Shown piece by piece: positions 55,901-63,463 of a DNA stretch of 64,000 nt. The notes beneath the pieces were generated by a model. That model was given only the letters and a program-made list of their open reading frames with translations, was not told where the DNA came from and ran no database searches. Positions within the stretch are counted from its first letter, which is position 1. Every line of letters begins with the position of its first letter. Position numbers and translations under genes: made by a program. The stretch is from Anisus vortex (lineage: Eukaryota; Mollusca; Gastropoda; Planorbidae). The stretch lies in the NCBI GenBank assembly GCA_949126835.1, contig OX421502.1:35792789-35856788 (forward strand). The letters are read 5' to 3'.

Positions 55901-57617
55901 TTTTTAGTACCAGTCAGGGTTCTTACGGTCTGTCAAAGTTTGGGACAAACTGACTTAATCTTTCAGGCCTGGGAATGTATGGAAAAGTCTTAGAAAACTG
56001 CCCATGGACTGGGAATGTATGGAAAAGTCTTAGAAAACTGCCCATGGTCTGGGAATGTATGGAAAAGTCTTAGAAAAGTGCCCGTGGTCTGGAATTTATG
56101 GAAAAGTCTTAGAAAACTGCCCATGGACTGGGAATGTATGGAAAAGTCTTAGAAAACTGCCCATGGTCTGGGAATGTATGGAAAAGTCTTAGAAAACTGT
56201 CCATGGTCTGGGAATGTATGGAAAAGTCTTAGAAAACTGCCCGTGGTCTAGAATGTATGGAAAAGTCTTAGAAAACTGCCCATGGTCTGGGAATGTATGG
56301 AAAAGTCTTAGAAAACTGCCCATGGTCTGGGAATGTATGGAAAAGTCTTAGAAAACTGCCCATGGTTCTGGGAATGTATGGAAAAGTCTTAGAAAACTGC
56401 CCATGGTCTGGGAATGTATGGACAAGTCTTAGAAAAGTGCCCGTGGTCTGGGAATGTATGGAAAAGTCTTAGAAAACTGTCCATGGTCTGGGAATGTATG
56501 GAAAAGTCTTAGAAAACTGCCCATGGTCTGGGAAAGTTTGTGAATTTCACTAGAATGGACAAAACTGATTGAAAAAAAAAAGTTAACAAATAAAATGTGA
56601 TTAACGATTTAGTTAAGCTTGTCATGTTTTCTTTTTTTAAATAAGTACTTAAAAACAGCATCAAACATTTTTATATCTGGACCACCTACACATGCTACCT
56701 GTCAACATTAATGAATTTAACATATGCCTGTGAAAAATTGGTTTGTGGATTATTTGTGGGGGCAAAAGTTGAAGAATTTTTTAAATGATTTCTAGAGTAA
56801 GAATCCTGGTATGACCAAAAGGTATAAGATCAGGACAAAGTTCATTTAACTACTTACAATTTTGGTTCCCTGCATTGTTAAAGACATTCAGTGCTGTCAA
56901 ATCCTTGTTTCCATTGCCAAAACTCATGCAACCCAATTATATATATGTAAGTGCAAGAAATTCTATGGTGTCAACTTTACACACATAATGCACAATTAAA
57001 AAAAAAAGTCTATATTTGTTACATTAACTTGACAGAAGTAAATGTTGGTATCTATTCAGGTTAAATGAGCTCAGAATTTCAATCTTTTAAGATCATTATA
57101 ATTTATTATAAATATATGGGGCATTATGGTGGCTGTGCGGCAGCGTGTTCGGCTGGTGTAACGAAGATCGTGGGTTCGAATCCTGATGCAGGCTAATATA
57201 TTTTCCTGAGACTGGAGGGTGTCCCTGAGTCAAACCTGCTCTAATGGGTACCTGACCTTAGTTGGGGTAAAGTAAAGTCGGCTGTGCATAGTGCTGGCCA
57301 CACAATCACCCAGGATGCCATGACCACAGAAACTGGTGAACGCTGCTTCATGGATCAAATTGGTTCGACGGGATAATTTACTTATAAATATAGAGCTTTG
57401 GATACTGATATTTTTTGTGTTTATAGTACATGTAGATTATTTTTTTTTAAATCAATTAGTTAGAAGCAATTGTTTGTTTAAAACCAGTTTACTGCATTGT
57501 AATTATGTTTTTTCACCTGTTTTTTTTTTTTTTTTTGCAGCATCTGTGAACATTTTTTTCCAGAAGTTATTTTTAGTTGTTCCGCAAGAAAGTGAAAAAG
57601 ATCTAAACTGGGATTAA
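31870..57617 (+). CDS. SLC7-family amino-acid transporter light chain (xCT / b(0,+)AT-like), ten coding exons
   Basis: Exons: 31870-32290, 47078-47203, 48094-48193, 49723-49767, 51423-51546, 52312-52415, 54414-54510, 54655-54804, 55642-55819, 57541-57617. All introns are GT-AG and phases match at every junction. The coding sum is 1422 nt, giving 473 residues, the usual length for SLC7 light chains. Landmarks: TM1 signature GSGIF (26-30); YAELGASMPQSGGEY (64-78); C125 in the TM3-TM4 loop, where these carriers form the disulfide with an SLC3 heavy chain; ATRVQ (154-158); TM6 motif WAYSGW (211-216) then LTEEL; C-terminal FFQKLFLVVPQE. The wording around TM6 and the C-terminus is closest to the cystine/glutamate (xCT) and b(0,+) groups, but substrate cannot be fixed from sequence. 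It would act at the plasma membrane as an obligate exchanger. No frame damage is seen. Confidence 0.9.
32922..33345 (-). pseudogene. Non-LTR retrotransposon C-terminal fragment
   Basis: The minus-strand frame reads AECWRMTQQDLVKLSTFHTK, then RKILKIFWPKKITNEELM, then WRRTVEQELKEFGHSW and RDRERWKDFVAALYAHG. These are the post-RT tail motifs of a LINE polyprotein. Its 3' end at about 32922 is a (TAAG)n tail. No RT palm remains; it is a dead 5'-truncated copy, different in family from those at 8494 and 27650. Confidence 0.75.
33820..33925. repeat. Short tandem repeat, ~3 imperfect copies
   Basis: CATTGAATAATTA recurs at about 33823, 33865 and 33905 with CCATGGTC(C/T) before the later copies. An (AT)n tract lies just upstream (33791-33806). 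Confidence 0.6.
34484..34622. repeat. Minisatellite, ~15-18 bp unit
   Basis: Units of GGTTATACACAACACTC and the shorter GTTATACAACACTTG alternate about nine times. Non-coding; the 63-codon ORF over it is an effect of the repeat. Confidence 0.85.
34981..35173 (+). mobile_element. hAT MITE, 193 bp, with perfect 16-bp TIRs
   Basis: Ends CAGGGGTCGGCAACCT and AGGTTGCCGACCCCTG are exact inverse copies. Flanking 8-mers ATCTAGGC and ATCTTTGC match at 6 of 8 positions, as expected for an aged hAT duplication. Relatives are at 26901, 45275 and 46277. Confidence 0.8.
35183..35611 (+). repeat. Dispersed repeat R2, uninterrupted copy
   Basis: It corresponds to 27294-27649 joined to 29557-29625, without the LINE between them (junction near 35546: TTTCTGAGTAA then ATGGGATATTTG). 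It serves as a paralogous empty site for the LINE insertion at 27650-29556. Confidence 0.75.
35905..35970 (-). repeat. Antisense tRNA-like SINE head fragment
   Basis: On the minus strand GGCCTGCGGTTAGTACATC and CGGTTCGGGTTCTAGCC correspond to an A-box-like and B-box-like pair. It is too diverged for a tRNA gene. Confidence 0.4.
36585..36708. repeat. Degenerate ~15-bp tandem repeat
   Basis: Variants of CGGTAAAATTGGCAA occur about seven times, clearest at the right end. A single related unit (TAAATTTGGCAACGGTATTT) is at about 38304. Confidence 0.6.
37077..37272. repeat. C- and G-homopolymer tracts
   Basis: A run of Cs at 37133-37144 and Gs at 37266-37277 flank a C-rich stretch. ORFs on both strands here are Pro/Gly-rich artefacts of these tracts. 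Confidence 0.6.
37738..37850 (-). repeat. LINE 3'-UTR fragment, antisense
   Basis: ATTATACTGTGGAG, TACCCGAG, AAAGTCCACAATGTAAGGAT and AAGTTGATTGTGAAT are the reverse complement, in order, of the sequence following the LINE end at 63464-63985. It is a detached 3' piece of that family. Confidence 0.6.
38767..38790 (+). repeat. 24-bp inverted repeat, left arm
   Basis: CGCAGTGGGCACAAACACC and the next five bases are the exact reverse complement of 40067-40090, 1.3 kb away. The surrounding sequence does not continue the match, so element ends are not proven. Confidence 0.6.
40067..40090 (-). repeat. 24-bp inverted repeat, right arm
   Basis: GGTGTTTGTGCCCACTGCG ends the arm. It pairs perfectly with 38767-38790. 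Confidence 0.6.
41218..41526. mobile_element. hAT MITE, 309 bp, perfect 8-bp target duplication
   Basis: The left end CTGGACCGGCAC and right end GAGCCGGCCCTG are imperfect inverted repeats. The host 8-mer CTTCCCAT is duplicated exactly at 41210-41217 and 41527-41534. The interior is non-coding. It is a different family from the 16-bp TIR groups above. Confidence 0.75.
41747..41789. repeat. Poly(C) followed by poly(A) tract
   Basis: About 19 C then about 24 A, then (CA)n. Length is likely unstable and hard to sequence. A 15-bp unit (GTAGATCCATGACAT) repeats three times just downstream (41840-41885). Confidence 0.9.
43066..44110 (+). pseudogene. piggyBac-type transposase remnant (N-terminal region)
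   Basis: An ATG at 43066 opens 40 codons ending in an acidic stretch (CELSSDEEEFQEDY), typical of piggyBac transposase N-termini. A GTAAAG at 43185 and an ...TTTCAG at 43751 suggest an intron, now holding a SINE. From 43752 the sequence reads GPSASGLTLANNSRPFIWKE, then a stop. After that come broken frames with LCEPTEYFREI, FESNRYSLHIDINKHVN and LDELEQFL, which match the block before the catalytic core in order. The DDD catalytic core is missing. The frame cannot be rejoined across the putative intron without a shift. Confidence 0.65.
43277..43545 (+). repeat. tRNA-headed SINE copy, nested in the piggyBac element
   Basis: Head GACAGCGCGTTCGACTGG plus TACTGGGTTCAAAATC (mutated B box). Body TACCCAGTTCTGATGGGTA, TAAAGTAAAGGCGGCTGTGC, GTGCTGGCCACA, GACACAGAAACTGGTGAA and ATCAATTTGGTCC. 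The conserved central block is shared by the copies at 47259, 57115, 58056 and 59177. Confidence 0.8.
44330..44705. repeat. 33-bp minisatellite, ~11 copies
   Basis: The unit is TATTGTGTCAAGCATTTG followed by TTTGTATTGTTTATA. Because 33 is a multiple of 3, several overlapping frames stay open and give an 11-residue repeat (YCVKHLFVLFI and similar). These ORFs are by-products, not genes. Confidence 0.9.
45275..45815 (-). mobile_element. hAT MITE (34981 family), inverted and split by a LINE fragment
   Basis: The left end CAGGGGTCGGCAAC and right block TGCCAAGTCTGGCAACGCG then TGCCGACCC are the inverse of the intact MITE. The LINE 3' piece 45326-45684 sits between. Flanking ACCTAGAG / ACCTAGAA differ at one position, with a 2-bp drift at the right end. 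Confidence 0.6.
45326..45684 (-). repeat. CR1-like LINE 3' fragment
   Basis: TCTTATCTTATACATTACAG, GCGTCCTACGCTCATCCGTG and GCCACTCGGGAAGATAGAG match 27655 onward in the same orientation. It is nested in the hAT MITE at 45275. Confidence 0.8.
45816..45925 (-). repeat. Antisense tRNA-like SINE head, weak
   Basis: On the minus strand TACTGGTCCTGCGGTTAGC resembles the head of the SINE at 12348. The remainder is eroded. Confidence 0.35.
46277..46464 (+). mobile_element. hAT MITE, 188 bp, perfect 8-bp target duplication
   Basis: It begins CAAGGGTCGGCAGCCT and ends AGGTTGCCGACCCCTG. ATGTATGC is duplicated at 46269-46276 and 46465-46472 without mismatch. Same family as 34981-35173. Confidence 0.85.
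46720..47005. repeat. Tetranucleotide (CTAT/CTGT)n microsatellite region
   Basis: It includes a pure ATCT run at about 46912-46951 with looser CTGTCTAT blocks on both sides. It lies 70 bp before exon 2 and could affect intron length between alleles. Confidence 0.9.
47078..47203 (+). CDS. SLC7 gene exon 2 (residues 141-183)
   Basis: After CCACCAG; donor GTAGAT at 47204 (phase 1). It encodes FLIAINGRNVKWATRVQ and the hydrophobic TM5 with VYLAKG. Confidence 0.9.
47259..47575 (+). repeat. tRNA-headed SINE copy in SLC7 intron 2
   Basis: B box CCTGGGTTCGAATCC at about 47310. The central block CTACCCAGCTCTGATGGGT and GGCCACA tail repeats follow. ACAATCCCATAGTGTGCC is an extra partial tandem copy of the block before it. 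Overlapping ORFs on both strands are by-products. Confidence 0.85.
48094..48193 (+). CDS. SLC7 gene exon 3 (residues 183-216)
   Basis: After TTAATCAG; donor GTAAGT at 48194 (phase 2). It encodes an acidic loop (DSESFEDSFQDSD) then the TM6 signature FWAYSGW. Confidence 0.9.
48194..49236 (+). other. SLC7 intron 3, first part
   Basis: No gene. A 40-bp segment (GTATGTTACTTCAGTGTTTA) at about 48215 is tandemly repeated at 48269. A C-rich tract lies at 48669-48702. Confidence 0.5.
49237..49669. mobile_element. MITE with ~13-bp TIRs (family M), in SLC7 intron 3
   Basis: Ends AAAAGGGTTCCTA and TAGGAACCCTTTT are exact inverse copies. A second member is at 55915-56808. The internal landmarks GGCAAAAGT and GGGAAAGTTGGTGAATTTC are shared. 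No clear target duplication was found, so the superfamily is open. Confidence 0.6.
49490..49562. mobile_element. 73-bp TTAA-flanked miniature element
   Basis: TTAA (49486-49489), then CTCTTTCAATACG; the right end CGTATGGAAAGAGT then TTAA (49563-49566). Same size and layout as the element at 1247-1319. It is nested in MITE family M. Confidence 0.45.
49723..49767 (+). CDS. SLC7 gene exon 4 (residues 216-231)
   Basis: A 45-nt microexon after CATTTCAG; donor GTAGGC at 49768 (phase 2). It encodes SYLNFLTEELVNPN, the conserved stretch after TM6. Phase and family motif both require it. Confidence 0.88.
50271..50968. repeat. 40-bp minisatellite, ~17 copies, in SLC7 intron 4
   Basis: The unit is GTAGTCTGTAGTAAACTGTG then ATTTTTATACTGTATATATA. 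Two units lack the GT of CTGTGA (38 bp). The (A/T) variants of TATATA(G/T)TG alternate in blocks. Confidence 0.95.
51423..51546 (+). CDS. SLC7 gene exon 5 (residues 231-272)
   Basis: After CCCCACAG; donor GTAGGT at 51547 (phase 0). It encodes NLPLAIMISM and TM7 to LQSTAVAV. Confidence 0.9.
51745..52130 (+). repeat. CR1-like LINE 3' fragment, sense, in SLC7 intron 5
   Basis: It is the inverse of 27655-28030: CCATTAGTCAAATCATTAA, AGCATAGGACGCAATAATCT and GGAGCGTCTGTAATGTAT. It ends in GATAAGATAATA. It contains the C-terminal FFPSG-like codons but no RT. Confidence 0.8.
52312..52415 (+). CDS. SLC7 gene exon 6 (residues 273-307)
   Basis: After CATGTCAG; donor GTGAGA at 52416 (phase 2). It encodes TFAEHTMGVMQWLMPILIAI and GTMNGTALSMS (TM8). 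Confidence 0.9.
52416..53286 (+). other. SLC7 intron 6, first part
   Basis: No gene recognised. GCTCTGGGTTTTCTTGACCC followed by AGAGTG near 52793 forms a small hairpin. Small ORFs on both strands look random. Confidence 0.45.
53287..54380 (-). mobile_element. Diverged solo LTR related to the Gmr1-like element
   Basis: On the minus strand it starts TGTTACGAAAGGTAAA (54380 downward), matching the LTR start TGTTACGAAATGTAAA, then TACATTGTA. It contains GATTGCCAGGGGATA and TGAATGGGGGCTCTAGCC, both LTR landmarks. It ends TTTGTAATA at 53287. It is clearly diverged from 18349-19381, with extra sequence near its 3' end. No matching target duplication was seen, so it is old. It sits antisense in the intron, ending 33 bp before exon 7. 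Confidence 0.7.
54414..54510 (+). CDS. SLC7 gene exon 7 (residues 307-339)
   Basis: After CTTTTTCAG; donor GTAAGT at 54511 (phase 0). It encodes LFFIGAKNNHMPMFMSMIQY and LTPASSLFII. Confidence 0.9.
54655..54804 (+). CDS. SLC7 gene exon 8 (residues 340-389)
   Basis: After TTTCCACAG; donor GTAAGT at 54805 (phase 0). It encodes TM10 region and VYLRYKEPNLPRPIK, a family-typical loop. Confidence 0.9.
55213..55345 (-). repeat. Inverted copy of the 418-1725 tandem repeat family
   Basis: TATGGCCGTCAAAATGACGG, TTTTGTTAAAAGAGAAAG and CGGTATTTAGTTTTT are the inverse of the end and start of unit C (1588-1725). Confidence 0.6.
55642..55819 (+). CDS. SLC7 gene exon 9 (residues 390-449)
   Basis: After TTCTCCAG; donor GTAAGT at 55820 (phase 1). 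It encodes TM11 and TM12: PIALPAFLCVISFALVALTF and MLALCLVGVGSILYLIGNRW. Confidence 0.9.
55915..56808. mobile_element. MITE family M, second copy, with a minisatellite expanded inside
   Basis: Left CAGGGTTCTTACGGTCTG; right GTAAGAATCCTG. The flanking interior (GGGAAAGTTTGTGAATTTC; GGCAAAAGTTGAAGAATTT) matches 49237-49669. The region between the left end and the GTGAATTTC landmark is replaced by about 570 bp of tandem repeats. Confidence 0.6.
55966..56535. repeat. 40-bp minisatellite, ~14 copies, in SLC7 intron 9
   Basis: The unit is TCTGGGAATGTATGGAAAAG then TCTTAGAAAACTGCCCATGG, with CCGTGG and TCTAGAA variants. The last unit runs into TCTGGGAAAGTTTGTG, showing that the unit grew from the MITE's own sequence. 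Confidence 0.93.
57115..57372 (+). repeat. tRNA-headed SINE copy in SLC7 intron 9
   Basis: Head GTGCGGCAGCGTGTTCGGC and B box GTGGGTTCGAATCC. Body TAATGGGTACCTGACCTTAG, GTAAAGTAAAGTCGGCTGTG and ACAGAAACTGGTGAACGC. It ends near GGTTCGACGGGATAATTTAC, 170 bp before exon 10. Confidence 0.85.
57541..57617 (+). CDS. SLC7 gene exon 10 (residues 449-473 and stop)
   Basis: After a long T tract and GCAG; stop TAA at 57615-57617. It encodes SVNIFFQKLFLVVPQESEKD and LNWD. The KLFLVVPQE end resembles the VVPE end of xCT and b(0,+)AT carriers. Confidence 0.88.
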
Positions 57618-58055
57618 CCAGCACACAAGCTACACACTTACTTTTTCTTTCATCTTGTTGTCGACCATTGCCCATGGAAAGTACTTTGATTATGTTAAGC
57701 AAATTGTCTAAACGGTATGAGATTAATGTGCATTTAACTTCATTTTTTACATTTTAAATTTTTAATTGTAAAGAATCTCTACACAGGACAAATTAATTTT
57801 ATTGGAACATTTTGTTGTGTGCATTTGCCCCCAAATTAAAAAAGATATTTGGGAATATTCACTCCCCCCAATTTTTTTTTAGAGAATTATCTTAACCAAA
57901 GACCTTTTAAAAAATATTCATATTTTCAAGATGTATCTGATGACTAATATAATTACTGATCCAGCATCACTAATAAGAATATGTTTGACTAAAATGCAGA
58001 TGAGTCTAAGGGACTGCATGTCTGTATTTCAAGGATATTGATAGGATTTTTAAAG

Positions 58056-58330
58056 GGGCACAGTCAGCTCCTAAGGCGCATGTTGGGTGGCTGTTGCATG
58101 ACGGTCTCGGGTTTAAATCCTGATTAGAACACAATTTGAACCCAGGTGTCCCTGATCATACACAGCCGTTTTGGGCCATCTGAGATTGAGTGGTCAAAGT
58201 AACGTCTGCTGCGCATTGTTCCAGCCACACAGTCCCCTTATAGGTCTTGGTCAAAGACATTGGTGGACTTTACTAGCCCTTTTGGACCAATGGGTTTTTT
58301 TAATGGGTAATTATTAGTTGTTACATTTAA
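58056..58330 (+). repeat. tRNA-headed SINE copy, diverged
   Basis: GTCTCGGGTTTAAATCCTGA (mutated B box), then AGGTGTCCCTGATCA, CAGCCACACAGTCCCCTTA and TTTTGGACCAATGGG keep the body order of the family. Confidence 0.6.
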
Positions 58331-59176
58331 CCTAAATTGGTTTAATAAAGTCTAATATCTGACATAGTGATTGAGATTTCATACCTTTGATATAAAAGAA
58401 AACTGACCATCTTTTTTTATCCATGGTATTATTTTTATGACACTTAAGTTTTATTATGATATGACATAAATATGACAAATTTTTCTTTAAGTCTTTGCTT
58501 CCTTGCACAATGTATACAAATACTGCCCTAAAAAAAATGTCTCATCATTTTGTGTGTTTGTGATAGAGTTAATTCTTTTTAAATCAGCTGACGCCATATT
58601 TTTGTCTGTAAGTTTTTGTAGCCTGAAAAACAATTTTCATTGCAAAGTTTTGTTGTTGTTTTGTTTTGCATTGCTTTAAATCTGACAGAAATGAGTATGC
58701 TCTTCCCCTAAAGTCATCACTTACAGTATTACTTCTGATCAAGTGCCTGAATTGTGTTGAAGTGTTGTTGTTTTTTTTTTTTTGTAAATATGTTTCTCCC
58801 CCCCCCCCCCCCCCCCCCGCCCCTTCCCCACCAAAAAAAATGGTGTAAGAAAGCTTAAAAAAGTGTAGTTTTTTTGTGTGGAATTCCTGATGGTTGGGCA
58901 AGAGATTGAATTCAACGCTTGATGCTTTCTACTGTCTGGTTACATTTGTACATCAGCATATGTTGTTTTTTTTTTTTTCAAATACTGTATCCATTACATT
59001 AACTTTGTTTTTGTTTCTGGCACGTGGCACCTGAGCTTTGGATGGCTAATTATTGCCCCACTTTCTGGCATGCTATAGAGCTGAAACTTGACTCTTATTC
59101 TAGTTTCTGATAACACTAATTCCCCCCCCCCCCCCCCCCCGACACACACACAAATCAGTTCTTACACGGGGAAGAT

Positions 59177-59458
59177 AGGGGGCACGGTGCCTGAGCTGCA
59201 GCCACGTTTGGCTGGTGTACTGAAGGTCCTGGGTTCAAATCCTGGTTAAGGGTAGGATTTGTTCCCGGGTCTTGAGGGTGTCCCAGAGTCCGCCCAGATC
59301 TGATGGGTACCTGACCTTAGTTGGGGGAAAGTAAAGGCAGCTGGGCGTTGTACAGTCCACACAATCCCCTAGTGTGCCGTGGCCACAGAAACTGGTGAAC
59401 ACTGCTTCACCGGCCCTTATGGATCAATTTGGTCAGACATGATTACTTTACTTTTACA
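59177..59458 (+). repeat. tRNA-headed SINE copy, well preserved
   Basis: CTGGTGTACTGAAGGTCCTG then GGTTCAAATCC. Body GATGGGTACCTGACCTTAGT, GGGGGAAAGTAAAGGCAGCT and GGCCACAGAAACTGGTGAAC, ending CAGACATGATTACTTTAC. Confidence 0.85.
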
Positions 59459-62400
59459 CTGGGTAGATGAAAGAGTGGCGAGGTGCCCACCATAAAGTGA
59501 AGATGGTAGATATTTAAAAACACCACAACATTGTATTTATATTTACATTAAATCTGCAATTGTTTATTTATTTCTTTGTGCCCTGCAAAGAGAAAATTCT
59601 GTGCAAGGTTAATGCCAATGCAGAACAAAGGTGCATATGAAGGATTTTTACAAAATAAAATTGGTTTTTATGTTAGTTTAAATTTTGTGTTCGTTTTCCA
59701 TTCTACGTTTTCCATTCATATTAAAGTAAAATGCTGTTAAACATGCAATCACTATTTGTGCAGTTCTAAGTGTGTTACTGGCATACATTGGAGGCAACAG
59801 ACTTGTGTATAGAGTTAATTCTTGCATGCAAAGTATGGCCATAAATTGTATCAATGTGTGTGGCATAAATGTTCATCAGGCATTTGATCGTTGTTTTTTT
59901 AAAGAAGACTTTTTTTTTCATTTCAAAGAGTGATTTATCTATGAATAGATCTATTCCTGTTCACATTATTTCAAAGCTGTTGTTTTTTGTCATTGATAAC
60001 TTTCTTAATTCATTTTTTTTTTAACATGACTGTTTAGAATAATTACTTTCATATACATTCCATGCCATTATAGTCAACTGTAAGAGAGAGAACAAGTGAG
60101 ATTTACTTTATTTACAGTGCTACATTGCTTGCATGGTTTATCTGTGTGTGAGTAGTTGAGTTTATTCTTTAAGTAATAGTATAGGGTATATTCTTTAGTA
60201 ATAGCAATTTGGCTACGGTGATTTACATTGTTAAAGCATTGGGTCGCTTTTATAGTAACATTATAATTACATTAGCGCTTTGATGTCCCTAATGGTTTAA
60301 CAAAGACTGTTACATGTACATGTACAATTGTAGGTCCTGTGTGGTCAGTAAAGCATTTACTTCGGTCCTACAAGCATCACAAGGGTTTTACTCATTTTTT
60401 TTCTGTCATAGATTTTTTTCATTTTTCTGTAAGCTCAAGAGATACAAAGATAAATAATTCACTTTTGGTTTTTATTGTCCTGACAATGAAAAAGTTTATA
60501 GGTTTATACAGCTAATGATACTGAAGACCATGCACAATACATCTTACTTTGAAATGGCTTTTGAAATACCTTTTTTTCTCCCCCAGATAACAATGTGTGT
60601 ATTTTGAATTCTACTAAATGTGTGATTACTCTAGTAAGTCTTTATCAAACAGATTTTTAAACTCTACAGCAAACATTGTGTTCTATATGTGTTTTTTTAA
60701 AGAAAATTATTTTAAAGATTCACCTTAAAGAGATTGTGTAGTCCATAAGTTCTGTATTCTGTAATAAATGGTTGATTTATTATGACAGTGCATATACTGG
60801 CTGATTTATAACACAGCCAGTAATAAGCTAAATGTGAAAACAAATATTATTAAGTTGTTTTATACATACCATGAAAACATATCTCATTTTTTGTCATATG
60901 TCACTTTTATTTGACAAATATTTCATATCTTTCAATTATTCATACTGTTTTGTTAGTCTTTTTTTTTGTTCTGTGTGTGATTATTCTTTTAACTTCATAT
61001 TTGTAACATGAAAATTATAATTTTTAATTTTGTTTGCACACTTTTAACAAGAAAACCATTATACTCCCTTTATTTGCAAACTAAGTTTACCATCATGTAA
61101 TTAAATAATTGATTGACTACTGCAAATGAAACGTACAGAAAAATATCTGTGTTGCAAATCTCAAAAATATCTCCTTACTCCGTATGAATTGTTCTAAAAA
61201 TAATTTTTTTTTCTAGCGTTGCGCCGAAAAACTATAAAAAGTTGCACAGGCATTTTTAAAGTGAAACCAACATTTTTCTTATACTTTCCTTTTAAGAAAT
61301 GAATATTGTCATAAGTGTAGCATTATTAAGTTGTTTTAACTGAAAATTTGATAGAATATATTGTTAGTCGCCAAATAAAGGGAGTAAAAAAGACAACAAC
61401 ATGATTGAATTGTGTAAAATGAGAGTTGGTATGTAGACACTTTTTGTGATCACTTCTTTGTCTTCATTGTAGTTTTAATTTTCAATCATTCAAACATTTT
61501 TGTTTTTTGAAAATTATTCATGCTAAAAAAATACAATTTTTATTTTGATAATAGTTGAATGAAATCAAAAACACTGACAATGCATAATAATATGTTTACT
61601 TGAAAAGTTTCTTTCAATTTGCCTGATGATGCAAAACTTCAAATTTGGTGACATTGAAATTGAAACAAAAGGAAATGACTCTCTTTAGCACTTGCCTATA
61701 TTTTAAACAGCATTCTTTCTGGTGGAGATGGAATGAGCCGAACCGATTAATACACACTGCCAAATAGATTTCTTCAACTCTATGGTGTTGACCTTCTTTC
61801 ATATGGTGCTGGTGTGTGGTTGTGGCTTAGAGAATTCGGCTTATAGAAATGTTTCCATGACTTAAAGCCAAAACTTACACAAGTTGATGATTGACATCTG
61901 GACTTTTGTACTTTTTCAACAAAATTGTATGCCTCCGACACCGCTTATGTTGTCGGGGCTTAAACTGAGAAAAAAATTGTTTCTTTTGCATAAAGAAATT
62001 GCAGCTCGGCCAACATTTGAATAAAATTGCTTTATGTTGTTCATATTTTGTGAATTTTATCAAAATCAAAGCTTGATGAATGCATTCTAATTCTATTTTT
62101 TTGTATATTAAATGAAGAGTTACAGCCCTTACGTTGAAGTTATTGCCCCTTCTAAAAAAAAAATGTTCAGACCAAATGGTGTGAACACAATGATACCATT
62201 GCTGTGTTTGTTTTACCCTGTGCATTCTTGTATTCTGTATCTGATTCTACTGAAATGCTTCATCTTGATATTGTTTTTATCCAGTTTGCCTTAAACTAAG
62301 TTGAACCTGGCTAGAAGTAGAAGTGAAGGGGGAAATAACTGTGATGGTTATGTGGGTTTCAAGAACAGTTGTCCCTCTTGTCTGTTAACATTGTATCATA

Positions 62401-62875
62401 CATTTGTGCACATTGTTCAAAAATGTTAACATTTGTTTTATTGTTATTATTTGTACCACAAATGCTGGCTTATTGGAATTTGTATGCTTTCTTAGATATG
62501 AGTGTAAGAATTAAAGAAGGAAAAATATTTCCAGTAAGATTGTACACTTTATTTCTTTGAATCAAATGTTTTCCTTGTTGTGATCTTTGTTAAGTTCTAC
62601 TAAATACACCTTAGCTCTGCCTCTGTAGTAAACATGCCACGGTGTTAGGTGTTCTAAAATACTGTTAAAAAGTCATACCTTTAATTTGCCTGGCTGGTAA
62701 TTAACGTATGCAAGACTTTGCCTCCTGAGCCGCTAAGTTGATCAGTTTGATGCAAGCCACTGAATGCAAGAGTATTGTGTGGTCAACACTACAGTCCAGT
62801 CACCTTTGTACTATCACAAGTCAGACAGTGGTGGACAAAACAGGTTGATATCAACCGCTTGTCCATATTTCATAT

Positions 62876-63125
62876 TCTTATCTCATATGTTACAAGACGC
62901 TCCTTCTATACAGGAGATTATTGCGTCCTACACTTGTCCATGGTTTTAGTCTAGTCTTGCATTTGGCTTAGTGTTTTAAATGATGTTTGGTTACTGGGTT
63001 TACTGGTTTGTTTGGGCAACCTGCCCCGGGTGCCACTCAAGGAGTACCTGTATGCATTTGTTCTCGCATATGGTATAAGAAAAGTGTTTTTTATGTTTAT
63101 CTGAGTATTGTATTAGAAAATTAGA
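62876..63125 (-). repeat. CR1-like LINE 3' fragment, diverged
   Basis: ATTCTTATCTCATATGTTAC, ATTATTGCGTCCTACACTTG and GCATTTGTTCTCGCATATGG follow the 27655-27900 order with many changes. Confidence 0.7.
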
Positions 63126-63463
63126 TTATTATTGTGTTATATTTCAAAGTTAGATGTTAGAATATTCTTTTGAGAGCCATGCCATACTTATTTAGGGAGC
63201 TGAAATTACATTTCATTACTTTGTATTATCCTTTATAAATATGACGTAAGGCGCTAATAACTATTTAAAAACTACATTGTAGATTAAATCAAGAAAAATG
63301 CATTAGCCAGAAAGACATCAAATACTTTAAATTTAAAGCAAATCTAATTTTTCTTAGTGTAGGCATTCCCCGGTACCAGAATAATTATATTGACTTGTCC
63401 AGCTGGCTCAGCATTTGACAGGACCCAGAATCGTAATTGCCTAACCCCTGCAATGAACACCTG

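Larger units (their letters stand above)
57618..62875 (+). other. 3' flank / possible long 3' UTR of the SLC7 gene
   Basis: No further gene is recognised. Poly(A)-signal candidates (AATAAA) lie at 58344, 59654, 60763 and 61374; none can be chosen. It contains two SINEs (below), poly(C) tracts at about 58798-58818 and 59123-59140, and otherwise AT-rich DNA. The ORFs of 60-116 codons here show no family features. Confidence 0.4.

Noticed and set aside
58584..58901. 105-codon minus-strand ORF with a Gly-rich block
   Set aside because: The Gly block is a poly(C) tract read on the other strand; no other feature supports coding.
61875..62225. 116-codon minus-strand ORF
   Set aside because: No recognisable motif, AT-driven composition, and no promoter or splice context; left as unannotated flank.
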